From positions 496,001-560,000 of the forward strand of contig NC_088955.1 in NCBI RefSeq assembly GCF_010111755.1: 64,000 nt of DNA, given 5' to 3'. Below the pieces are notes generated by a model. It worked only from the letters and a program-made list of their open reading frames with translations. It ran no database searches and was not told the DNA's origin. The position numbers were made by a program, and so were the translations under genes. Source of the stretch: Nakaseomyces glabratus. Lineage: Eukaryota; Ascomycota; Saccharomycetes; Saccharomycetales; Saccharomycetaceae. Positions 54,124-63,500 of this stretch are shown in pieces (the stretch's first letter is position 1; every line of letters begins with the position of its first letter).

Positions 54124-56574
54124 ATGGAAGAATCCCGTGTGCATTCGGATATCAAAACTAGTTCAAGCTATGAGCATTCTTTATTCGATATAAATGTGGT
54201 TCCTGTTAATCCTGTGCCCGGCAGAAAGCGAAAAGTGAATGATGGCCATGACGATAAATCGGCTAATGGTAGTGAACAAACCAGTGGAAACCCAAGTAGA
54301 GAAAGCAGTGCTAATGTGACATCAAGACCTACAAAGAAAAGACTGGCATGTTCAAACTGCAGGAGGCGGAGGAAGAAGTGTGATCTCCAATACCCTTGCT
54401 TCACCTGTGATAAGTTAGGACTTGAGTGTAATATTAACGAAGAGGATCTGAGGAAAAAGAGGTACACGAACACATATGTTAAATCACTAGAGGATCATAT
54501 TGCACATTTGGAGAAGTGTATGAGATCACTTGTAGAGGTATATGCTCCTGGCCGCAGGGATGATATATTGAATGCTATGAAAATGGGAGACTTAATCCCG
54601 GATATATCACAGGTGGTTAGAAACACTTCTCCAGTTCCAGTTAAAATAGAGCAACAACATAAGATGTCACAAACACCAACAGTTGGTATATTTCGTGATG
54701 CATCGAGTTCGGTGATAGCACCATCAAGTGAAATCAAGAGACCCTCTTCTGCAACTCCAAGCACAACTTCGAATGGTGACAAGCCTAGCAAGACGTTTGT
54801 GAAAGGCAGCATTTATTCTGACAGTGTTAATAGTAAAGGAAAATCTAACTCTCAACCTAATTCATCAGTGTCTGTGGCGTCCCTACTTTCCAATAATTCA
54901 TCTCCAATAACTAATGTTGAGAGTAAGGAGCGTATATCAGATCTCAAAACTACCGTAATTGTACGCAACAAGGTATATGACGGTGTTGAGGCCGATACAC
55001 TACCTGCTAATCCAAACATAATTAAGGCGTTGTCGAATTTTTACAAATGGTTATATCCAGGTCATTTTGTTTTTGTACATAGAGAAAGTTTCCTCTATGG
55101 ATTCTTTGTTCATGCAAATGATAATTACAAAAATTCGCAATATTGTTCTGAAGAGTTGATATACGCTATGAGTGCAATTGGATCGCGATTATCTCCTGAA
55201 ATAATGCACCTTTCAGAGTCATACTATGAGAAGAGTAAGAAAGCTCTGCTTGATATTGTTTTTGATGAAAAGAGTGTACCAAGAATAACTACTGTGCAAG
55301 CTCTCTTTTGTCTTGCATTTTACGAGCTGGGGAAGGGTAACATGCAGATGGCGTGGTACTTCTCAGGTTTAGCTATTCGTGTGGGTTACGCGATGGGATT
55401 CCAATTGGATCCAAAAGTATGGCATGTTGATGACGACACAGATGAAAAGTTGACACAAAGTGAACTTGAGATCCGCTCTAGAATATACTGGGGCTGTTAC
55501 ATTGCAGATCATTTTATCTGCTTAATGTTGGGTCGCAATTCGACATTGAGTGTCAGTAATTCTACAATACCAGAGTCAGATGAATTGCCTGAAATAGAGG
55601 GAACTGAAGAGTTTAAATTTGTGGGTAGGCATGTTCTGCAAGTATCACTACCATTGAAGAATCTGATAGTTTTATCACGTATTGTTCAGGTGTTTACATC
55701 AAAGATCTTTATTGAATCTGAAACTCTCGAAGAAAAACTTGAATTCCTGAAAAAGTTCAACACACAAGTTGATTATTGGAAGCACTCGTTACCAGAGTTT
55801 TTGCAATGGACTAATGACACGTTAAAAGATGAAGATATAACAACAGATCCAACAATATCATACTTTTGGTATTATTATTATATTGTCCAGATGACGTTCA
55901 TTAAACCGTTCATTGAGCAAAGTGAAGAATCTTGTCAGCTAATAGAGAGCTTGTTGGATCAATTAGAAATCTTGCTAGGCAATTTTGAGAAGAAAATGGG
56001 TAGTTTCAAGAAGGCTACTTTGTTTCAAGTCTATGCTTGTCTTCTTGCCTCTAGCAGTTTGAAGTCTATCCTAGCGGTACAAACATCATCAGATGAGAAG
56101 AAAAGATTTCAGTTAGGGAAGTCCGTTGTGCAGTTTAAGCAGCAGAAGAAGTTCTTCGATGATATACTGCAGAATCACCTGTCCAAAGTGTATGAGTTAG
56201 CCTTGGCCACACATGAAGATCAGGATATAGACCAGTTCAGCTTTGAGACGGGCCCAACGTTGTATCCTTTAAACCAAGTGAACAATGATGTAAACTACGC
56301 TCATGATTTCTCATTATCAAATGAGATTGATGATCTAATAAGAGATTTTTTCAGTATAGAACAGATAGACACAATGGAGCCACAATTGGGAGTACCCTCA
56401 ACTCGAAGAGCCACTGTCATACCAAGTAAAACGCAGGTACCAGAGCCGGAGATGGTACCTTCACAAGGTCATCACACTGAGTCACCACAGCCACGTAAGC
56501 TCCAATTGGATCAAGACCAGAACGGTCCACCAAAGAGATACCTGGGCTCTTTGTTTATGCACACAAAGAGGTAA
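54124..56574 (+). CDS. TEA1: Zn2Cys6 transcription factor Tea1
   Basis: 816 residues (S. cerevisiae Tea1 759, a Ty1 enhancer activator with unknown wider role). Seen: Ser/Asn-rich N-terminus with nuclear-localisation-type GRKRK; binuclear zinc cluster about residues 75-103 with six Cys spaced C-x2-C-x6-C-x5-C-x2-C-x6-C (LACSNCRRRRKKCDLQYP, then CFTCDKLGLEC); a linker and coiled-coil dimerisation helix (YVKSLEDHIAHLEKCM); a Ser-rich region; and the fungal_trans homology domain about 300-560 with WLYPGHFVFVHRESFLYGFF and AFYELGKGNMQMAWYFSG. Expected to bind CGG half-sites as a dimer. Position between KRE5 and the SWIRM gene matches YOR337W. Confidence 0.9.
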   Translation: MEESRVHSDIKTSSSYEHSLFDINVVPVNPVPGRKRKVNDGHDDKSANGSEQTSGNPSRESSANVTSRPTKKRLACSNCRRRRKKCDLQYPCFTCDKLGLECNINEEDLRKKRYTNTYVKSLEDHIAHLEKCMRSLVEVYAPGRRDDILNAMKMGDLIPDISQVVRNTSPVPVKIEQQHKMSQTPTVGIFRDASSSVIAPSSEIKRPSSATPSTTSNGDKPSKTFVKGSIYSDSVNSKGKSNSQPNSSVSVASLLSNNSSPITNVESKERISDLKTTVIVRNKVYDGVEADTLPANPNIIKALSNFYKWLYPGHFVFVHRESFLYGFFVHANDNYKNSQYCSEELIYAMSAIGSRLSPEIMHLSESYYEKSKKALLDIVFDEKSVPRITTVQALFCLAFYELGKGNMQMAWYFSGLAIRVGYAMGFQLDPKVWHVDDDTDEKLTQSELEIRSRIYWGCYIADHFICLMLGRNSTLSVSNSTIPESDELPEIEGTEEFKFVGRHVLQVSLPLKNLIVLSRIVQVFTSKIFIESETLEEKLEFLKKFNTQVDYWKHSLPEFLQWTNDTLKDEDITTDPTISYFWYYYYIVQMTFIKPFIEQSEESCQLIESLLDQLEILLGNFEKKMGSFKKATLFQVYACLLASSSLKSILAVQTSSDEKKRFQLGKSVVQFKQQKKFFDDILQNHLSKVYELALATHEDQDIDQFSFETGPTLYPLNQVNNDVNYAHDFSLSNEIDDLIRDFFSIEQIDTMEPQLGVPSTRRATVIPSKTQVPEPEMVPSQGHHTESPQPRKLQLDQDQNGPPKRYLGSLFMHTKR

Positions 56575-57010
56575 GCCCGAAATAATGATATGTAATTTTT
56601 ATAGACTAGTATTTTTATTAACGACAATTGTACAGGATGTACTAATCAAAAAAACTATTAGCAAGGAGAGTGTAAATGCACTGACACGCCGATATTCCGG
56701 GATAGTAAACACTGTGTCATCATCATCACTCCTAACAACTTTCGCAATCCCGGAAACCGGAAATAAGAGATCCTTGCTAGTTTTTCTTTTAGTCCAATTA
56801 CAACAAAGTTTGTAATCTGTTTCGTACTCAATGGTAGCCATCAATCAGTCTATTCTACGGCTCAACTCTCAACTCCCTCCCGCAGCTGAGTCCACATCGC
56901 CCGGCAACTACTCTAGGCTCAATCAGCATAGCTCAATTCAGTACAGGTCTGCCTGGCCTCCCCAGCAAAATACAACTTTCTGTGTCAAAGTCTATCTATT
57001 CTGTGTCAAG

Positions 57011-57043
57011 CTCATCGCAAAATTTTGTTAAATATTTCAGAAA

Positions 57044-57078
<35 letters not shown>

Positions 57079-57162
57079 GAGCTCATCGCCTGTTTGCTAC
57101 GGCACTTTCTGTAGAAGATGAGGCGATGAGGATTCGCAAAAACAAAAAAAATTTGCGATGAG
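57011..57162. promoter_or_regulatory. Four PAC octamers in 152 bases
   Basis: CTCATCGC at 57011-57018 and 57082-57089; GCGATGAG at 57123-57130 and 57155-57162. PAC is bound by Dot6 and Tod6, which repress ribosome-biogenesis genes when TOR is low. The nearest downstream gene is the SWIRM gene. Confidence 0.65.
57045..57076 (+). repeat. Poly(A) run of 32 bases
   Basis: Uninterrupted A tract between the first and second PAC sites. Nucleosome-excluding; probably variable in length between strains. Confidence 0.9.
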
Positions 57163-57339
57163 CTTTGATTTCAAATTTCTTTCTTTTTTCATGGGAATCA
57201 GGCTTGATTATGCGAAGAAATGGTCGTACGGATCTTGTTTTTAAGCAAGTTTGTTTTGAGCCTATGATAATAAGCAAATGTTTCTTTTATTCTGAGAGTC
57301 ATAGTGCTTGGGGAAGGAATGAAAAAATTTTATAGTTTG

Positions 57340-57347
57340 TATATAAA
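57340..57347 (+). promoter_or_regulatory. TATA box of the SWIRM gene
   Basis: TATATAAA, 98 bases before the ATG, next to an RRPE-like TGAAAAAATTTT at 57320. Confidence 0.55.
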
Positions 57348-57444
57348 GGTGAAGAGCTTTGTTTTCTTTTGTATTTTCTTGTGTTTAAAGAGGGTCCACG
57401 AATCACACCAACACAGATAGACAAAATTCTGAGAGAATTCAAAG

Positions 57445-58401
57445 ATGGTTTTGTCACCTAGACCAGAACAAGCTCAATTGCACGTTGCTCTTAAGACGCC
57501 ATTGATATCGTGGAGTGCACACTCCATGATTGACGAGGAGATGGACTCAATTCCATCTCCTCCACAGTCGCCTAGATGGGGTAGCTATCGAGGTTATGCC
57601 GCACCAGTCCCAGTATCCGGAACTAAACCTCGCAGTGCTATCTTAGTTGCTCCATTGGTTTGTAAGGACACAGACATCGTGGTCGAAACTACATTGGGGT
57701 TCCTGTCGCAGTACAGACACTTCAATAATACCCGTTCTACCCCTGTACACAGTGAGCCAAACGTGAGGGCTACTCGTTCTAACAATACCGCAACTCACCC
57801 TGTAAGCAAACCTTCTGAACAAAGGACTTCTCGCAGAAGAGTGCCACGTAAAAATTATAAACTTCAATTGGAAGATGAACTAGACTCATTTGTTGCTAAG
57901 AGCACTAAACAGAAAGTCAGGAAATCAGTGACACCTGTTCGTTCACACGCCCGTTCCAACAATCACTCAACTCTACCTTCTTCTCCAATTGCATCTGCAA
58001 ATGCGCTAAATGGTGCTTCACAATATGAAGCTAACATGTCTTGGGCAAAATTAGTTGATTACTCACCACCACTATCTACACTACCACCAAATAACAATAA
58101 AAGCTTGAGAATTGAATGGAAGGGCTCTCCAATGGATTTGTCAAACGATCCATTGAAAGATAAACTCCATCCAGCAGAGCTTGTTCTAGCTGAGATTTTA
58201 AGACTCCCCTGTGATCTGTATCTGGACTCTAAGAGAAGATTCTTTCTGGAAAAAGTACATAAATTGAAGAAAGGACTTCCTTTTAGAAGAACGGACGCTC
58301 AAAAGGCTTGTAGAATAGATGTCAATAAGGCTTCAAGATTATATGCTGCTTTTGAGAAAGTACATTGGCTTGATGATTCTAATTTTGAGAAGTTCTTGTA
58401 A
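57445..58401 (+). CDS. SWIRM-domain protein, YOR338W/FUN19 type
   Basis: 318 residues. Related to the S. cerevisiae WGD pair YOR338W (363) and FUN19 (413); role unknown, presumably chromatin or transcription because SWIRM domains bind DNA or histones. Seen: N-terminal MVLSPRPEQAQ and SPPQSPRWGSYRGY motif near residue 35-48, a low-complexity Ser/Pro/Asn middle with basic patches (SRRRVPRKNYKLQLEDELDSF), and a C-terminal SWIRM domain about 230-318 (LHPAELVLAEILRLPCDLYL, then FFLEKVHKLKKGLPFRRTDAQ and a final VHWLDDSNFEKFL). By position it is the YOR338W orthologue, between TEA1 and RPA43. Its promoter carries four PAC sites. Confidence 0.88.
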   Translation: MVLSPRPEQAQLHVALKTPLISWSAHSMIDEEMDSIPSPPQSPRWGSYRGYAAPVPVSGTKPRSAILVAPLVCKDTDIVVETTLGFLSQYRHFNNTRSTPVHSEPNVRATRSNNTATHPVSKPSEQRTSRRRVPRKNYKLQLEDELDSFVAKSTKQKVRKSVTPVRSHARSNNHSTLPSSPIASANALNGASQYEANMSWAKLVDYSPPLSTLPPNNNKSLRIEWKGSPMDLSNDPLKDKLHPAELVLAEILRLPCDLYLDSKRRFFLEKVHKLKKGLPFRRTDAQKACRIDVNKASRLYAAFEKVHWLDDSNFEKFL

Positions 58402-58972
58402 TTATTCTCAAAATTAATAATACAAAACTATTTGTATTAAATTGTCAACCATATTTCATATTCTGTCTTTTATTGGTTTGGTTTTACGGTATTTTTAACG
58501 GTCTTCATTCTCATTTATGGTTTCATCTTCTTATTCTTTTAATTAATTATTCTTTTTCTTTTGTTTAATCACTATATTTCCTGTGAGGGTCAAGTTTTGT
58601 TAATGGTTCTACTTGTTTTATTCTTTGATTTTGTGTTCAGGTCCTCGTATTTACTTATTGTTGTTATAATACGTTTTTAATTATTTAATAAATTCATTGT
58701 ATTCTTTGATTTCGAGTCGAATCATCACATAAATCTGCAATGGCAAACATACGTGTTATGTATGCTGTCACCAAAGTTCGACAGAGGAATACTTTTGATA
58801 ATAAAAAGCTTTGATATCCCATTGAATAGGATATCTTAAAAAATATTATTTCTCATATGCTAAATGCTAAATGGATAAGACATTAAAATTGGTAAATATT
58901 ATAATGTACAGTTGATTGAATATGTCTAGTGGAGAAGTACTTAAGAGCTATACACCTCCCTTAACGTCATCC
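58402..58972. other. Convergent spacer, SWIRM gene to RPA43
   Basis: 571 strongly AT-rich bases with long T-rich stretches. S. cerevisiae has UBC11 (YOR339C) here; no ubiquitin-conjugating-enzyme remnant is visible. Confidence 0.55.
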
Positions 58973-59887
58973 TCATTCACTATCACTGGAGTCGTCACTT
59001 GAGCTTTCGGATGAGTTCTCCTCATAAAGGATTTCTCCTTCCTTATTTTCATTCGGTTCAGGTATTTCCAACTCCTGGTGGGTTTCTTTGTTCTCAGCAG
59101 AAACTTCATCATCAAATATTATCTTTTTGTTTGATACTACTGGGAGTTTTTCAGCTGGTGAACGAGATTGGCCTTGGCCCCAAATAGATGGATCATCTAG
59201 AAGAGTACCATCCACAGATATAACTCTACCAGTTGTGTAGACACTTCTCACTCTGAATTTGATCTTGCCATCAATAGTTTCTCCATTGGCGTTAACCCAG
59301 TGACCAATAGAACGATTGTTGTAGTTATTTTTGTTATTTTCATCATCTTGTTGTTCTTCCTGTTCTTCATCCTCATTATGTATAAACGACCAATCGTTGG
59401 GTATATTGTTCTTTTTTATGCTAGCGTTGAATGCGTCATGGATTAGAATACCAATGTGAGATGCAGACTGGATAAATATGTGTCCTTCAAGGATGTCTCC
59501 CACCTGTGGTTTCCAAATGTATAAATCTGTGTGACACCAAGTGTAGCCAAAAGGAGTGTCAGGTGTGATCTTGATTAGCTTTTCCTCAGCATCGCTTGGA
59601 TTCAACGGATCAGCATCAATTATCTCCAAGTTGTCATAGCCTAGCACAACTCCGCCAACTTTGCTATTGTATTTCATAATCATTGGATCCAGGTGTTGCT
59701 TCATGATACCATTGGTTGGCTCCTTCAAGTACATTGGTGCCAATGAGACGTATAGAGCAACAGGAACCTTTAGAATACAGTTTGAAACACCATCCTTAGG
59801 GTCAAGTGGGTTCTTTACTTGACTCTTATGTCTTTTTATAAACTTGATCTTTTTGATCTCCTCTGCTGATCTCTTTAGTTGGGCCAT
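58973..59887 (-). CDS. RPA43: RNA polymerase I subunit A43 (Rpa43)
   Basis: 304 residues from [19 protein letters not shown]; ten further codons to a TTG are not used. With A14 forms the Pol I stalk, which binds Rrn3 for initiation at rDNA (S. cerevisiae 326). Seen: basic N-terminus; tip domain with [14 protein letters not shown] and [13 protein letters not shown]-fold with [17 protein letters not shown] and [23 protein letters not shown] [19 protein letters not shown]; an acidic Glu/Gln/Asp-rich insertion; [19 protein letters not shown]; and a Ser/Asp/Glu-rich tail. Divergent from RPA190, with a shared PAC/RRPE promoter, so two subunits of one enzyme are likely co-regulated. Matches YOR340C. 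Confidence 0.96.
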   Translation of the reverse strand: MAQLKRSAEEIKKIKFIKRHKSQVKNPLDPKDGVSNCILKVPVALYVSLAPMYLKEPTNGIMKQHLDPMIMKYNSKVGGVVLGYDNLEIIDADPLNPSDAEEKLIKITPDTPFGYTWCHTDLYIWKPQVGDILEGHIFIQSASHIGILIHDAFNASIKKNNIPNDWSFIHNEDEEQEEQQDDENNKNNYNNRSIGHWVNANGETIDGKIKFRVRSVYTTGRVISVDGTLLDDPSIWGQGQSRSPAEKLPVVSNKKIIFDDEVSAENKETHQELEIPEPNENKEGEILYEENSSESSSDDSSDSE

Positions 59888-60130
59888 TTTGCTGTTATTA
59901 GTTGCGTTGCTCGTCAACCGTCTCTAACTCTATAAAAATCACGACCTTTGTTCAGAATTGGTACCAAAGCAAGATCCCACCAGGTATATTACAATTTTCT
60001 TTTGGTATGAAAGACACTTCCTAAGGCGGCTCGATGGATATAGTTCCTATACACTTGGAATTGTTGCTATTCTATGCAATGCGATGCCCGATGAGCTTTG
60101 TTCCTATGTGATGAGCTTGTAGCCCAAAAG

Positions 60131-60185
60131 GAAAATTTTTCAAAAGTTACCCTCCTTGAAAATTTTTTGCAAAAAAAATTTTCTG
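60131..60185. promoter_or_regulatory. RRPE-type elements
   Basis: GAAAATTTTTCA, TTGAAAATTTTTTGC and AAAAATTTTCTGA in close succession, matching the RRPE core TGAAAAATTTT in either orientation. RRPE is bound by Stb3 in S. cerevisiae. Confidence 0.6.
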
Positions 60186-60197
60186 AAAAATAATGAG

Positions 60198-60215
60198 CTC
60201 ATCGCATCTCATCGC
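60198..60215 (-). promoter_or_regulatory. Tandem PAC element
   Basis: CTCATCGCATCTCATCGC, two exact PAC octamers spaced by two bases, 308-325 bases before the RPA190 ATG and 311-328 before RPA43. PAC was named for Pol A and Pol C (Pol I and III) genes. Confidence 0.75.
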
Positions 60216-60522
60216 AAAAGTATAATAGAATAGCACAAACTTGAAGGCTCCAAATAGAGTTTGGCAGCGGTTAAATTGGTTACAAAGGGCGAAGCAGTTC
60301 AATTCTATTGTCGTTTAAGGAAAGGAAGGTTGTCGGTATTTGTGTGTTCCTGCCATACACTGGGTTTTTGAACAGAATATTAGTAGAAAGTGGATCAAGA
60401 AATAGTTGCGCTTCCTAAGATTATTAATAACCCCGGTTTACTGTCAAATAAAAATCGAAGCAATAAGAGAAAGTCGATACTAAGCAGGAAGCGGCAAACG
60501 ATAAGTTTATAAATTCAACAAG

Positions 60523-63500
60523 ATGGATATTTCTAAACCTGTTGGTTCAGAAATCTCTTCTGTTGATTTTGGTATTCTTACCTCTGCTGATATTAGAAAT
60601 CTATCAGCAAAGAGAATTACCAATCCAACTGTTTTGGATAACCTAGGTCATCCAATCTCTGGTGGTTTGTATGACTTGGCATTAGGTGCCTTTTTGAGGA
60701 ACTTGTGTGGTACATGTGGTCTTGATGAAAAATTCTGTCCTGGTCATCAAGGTCATATTGAACTACCTGTCCCATGTTACAATCCTCTATTCTTTAACCA
60801 ATTGTACATCTACTTGAGATCAGCTTGTTTGTTCTGTCATCATTTCAAGCTAAAATCCTTAGATGTCCACAGATATGCATGTAAATTAAGACTCTTGCAA
60901 TACGGTCTAATTGATGAATCATATCAAGTCGACAGCATTCAACTGGATAACGTTCTTGATTCTATGGAAGCTGTTGAAGATGACGGTGAAGGTGAAAACA
61001 AGAATGACATGTCTGCAACTCTTTCAAAAGAACTAAAGCAGAAACGTAAAGAGTTCGTTGACATTTCTATCGCAAAGGCCATCTCAGAAGGCAGAACTTC
61101 TGAAAGAGGTACTTTCACCGCTACTGTTAACGATGAGAGAAAGAAACTTCTGCATGAGTTCCACAAGAGACTTCTAATGAGACCAAAGTGTGATAACTGT
61201 GGTATGTACTCTCCCAAGTTTAGAAAGGATGGTTTCACAAAAATTTTTGAGACCGCTCTGAATGAGAAGCAATTGACCAATAATAGAGTCAGAGGTTTTG
61301 TTCGTCGTGATATGTTGAAGAAGAAAGAGCAAAGCGACAAACTTGCAGGTAAAGAAACCTCAGAAGACTCCTTTGACATTGGTAGAAATCCAAGCACCAG
61401 ACCAAAAACTGGTTCAACTTACGTATTGTCAACTGAGATTAGAAACATTTTACGTTCTGTTTTCCAAAAGGAACAACAAGTGTTGCAGTATGTTTTCCAC
61501 TCTAAACCTAACCTATCAAGAAAGTTGGTGAAGGCTGACATGTTTTTCATGGATGTTTTGGTTGTTCCTCCAACCAGATTCCGTCTACCTTCCAAGCTCG
61601 GTGATGAAGTGCATGAAAACTCTCAAAATCAATTGCTTTCTAAGATTTTAACCACTTCATTACTAATCAGAGACTTGAATGATGAGCTATCTACGTTGCA
61701 GAAAGATAAGGTTTCTCTGGAAGACAGAAGGATAATTTTTAGTAGGTTGATGAATGCGTTCGTCACAATCCAGAACGATGTCAATTCCTTTATTGACTCG
61801 ACAAAAGCTCAAGGTAATACTGGTGGTAAAGTCCCAATTCCTGGTGTTAAGCAAGCGTTGGAAAAGAAGGAAGGTTTGTTTAGAAAGCATATGATGGGTA
61901 AGCGTGTGAACTATGCTGCCCGTTCCGTTATTTCACCAGATCCTAACATTGAAACGAATGAAATTGGTGTTCCACCAGTCTTTGCCACAAAGTTAACCTA
62001 TCCAGAACCTGTAACTTCTTACAACATTGCTGAATTGAGACAAGCCATTATAAACGGTCCAGATAAATGGCCAGGTGCTTCTCAAATTCAGAATGAGGAT
62101 GGGTCATTGATCTCTTTGGTTGGCATGACTCTCGAACAACGTAAAGCCTTGGCCAATCAACTGATGACCCCATCTTCAAATCCTTACACTCACACCTTGA
62201 ATAAGAAAGTTTATCGTCATATCAAAAATAGAGATATTGTGTTAATGAATCGTCAACCAACCCTGCATAAAGCTTCTATGATGGGTCATAAAGTTAGGGT
62301 TTTGCCAGGTGAGAAGACACTTCGTTTGCATTATGCCAACACTGGTGCTTACAATGCAGATTTTGATGGTGACGAAATGAATATGCACTTTCCACAAAAC
62401 GAAAATGCAAGAGCTGAAGCTTTTAACTTGGCAAATACTGATTCCCAGTATTTAACTCCTACTTCTGGTTCTCCAGTTAGAGGTTTGATTCAAGATCATA
62501 TTTCTGCTGGTGTCTGGTTGACTAACAAGGACAGTTTTTTCACAAGAGAACAGTATCAGCAGTATATTTATGGTTGTATACGTCCAGAAGATGGACATGC
62601 TACAAGAGCCAAGTTAGTAACATTGCCTCCAGCTATTCACAAACCTATTCCTCTGTGGACTGGTAAGCAGATTATTACAACTGTTTTATTAAATGTCACC
62701 CCACCTGATATGCCAGGTATAAATCTGAAATCATCAAATAAGATCAAAAACGAATATTGGGGCAAGCATTCTGAGGAAAATGATGTTATTTTCAAGGATG
62801 GTCAACTACTATGTGGTATTCTAGATAAGTCTCAATATGGTGCTTCTAAATATGGTATCGTGCACTCCTTACATGAAGTTTATGGTCCAGAAACAGCAGC
62901 AAAGGTTCTTTCTGTTTTGGGTAGATTATTCACCAACTATATTATGAATACTGCTTTCACTTGTGGTATGGATGATTTAAGATTAACTTCTGATGGTAAC
63001 AAGTGGAGATCTGATATTCTTAAAGAATCTGTTGATATTGGCAGACAAGCTGCAGCAGAGGTTACCAACCTTGACAAGGATACGCCATCTAATGATCCGG
63101 AATTACTGAAACGTTTGGAAGAAATTCTTCGTGACAATAACAAGTTAGGTATTTTGGATGCAGTCAGTTCTGCGAAAGTTAACACAATTACTTCTAAGGT
63201 TGTTTCTCAATGTGTCCCAGGCGGTACAATGAAGAAATTCCCTGAGAACTCTATGCAAGCCATGGCATTATCTGGTGCTAAAGGTTCTAATGTTAATGTT
63301 TCTCAAATTATGTGTTTGTTGGGTCAACAAGCTCTGGAAGGTAGAAGAGTCCCAGTTATGGTTAGTGGTAAGACTCTACCATCTTTCAAACCATACGAAA
63401 CTGATGCAATGGCCGGTGGTTATATTAAAGGACGTTTCTACTCCGGTATCAAACCACAAGAATATTATTTCCATTGTATGGCTGGTCGTGAAGGTTTGAT

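Larger units (their letters stand above)
56575..57444. promoter_or_regulatory. Promoter region of the SWIRM gene
   Basis: 870 bases. Four PAC octamers (57011-57162), a 32-base A run (57045-57076), RRPE-like TGAAAAAATTTT (57320-57331) and TATATAAA (57340-57347). A 66-codon frame at 56831-57031 has an ATG but no protein features. Confidence 0.6.
59888..60522. promoter_or_regulatory. Shared promoter of RPA43 and RPA190
   Basis: 635 bases between divergent Pol I subunit genes. Holds near-PAC words (60081-60098), three RRPE-like elements (60131-60142, 60156-60170, about 60175-60185) and a tandem PAC (60198-60215), all within about 140 bases roughly midway between the genes. Confidence 0.75.

Noticed and set aside
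56831..57031. 66-codon ATG frame before the SWIRM gene
   Set aside because: Low-complexity, no domain, runs into PAC site 57011; the region is better explained as promoter.
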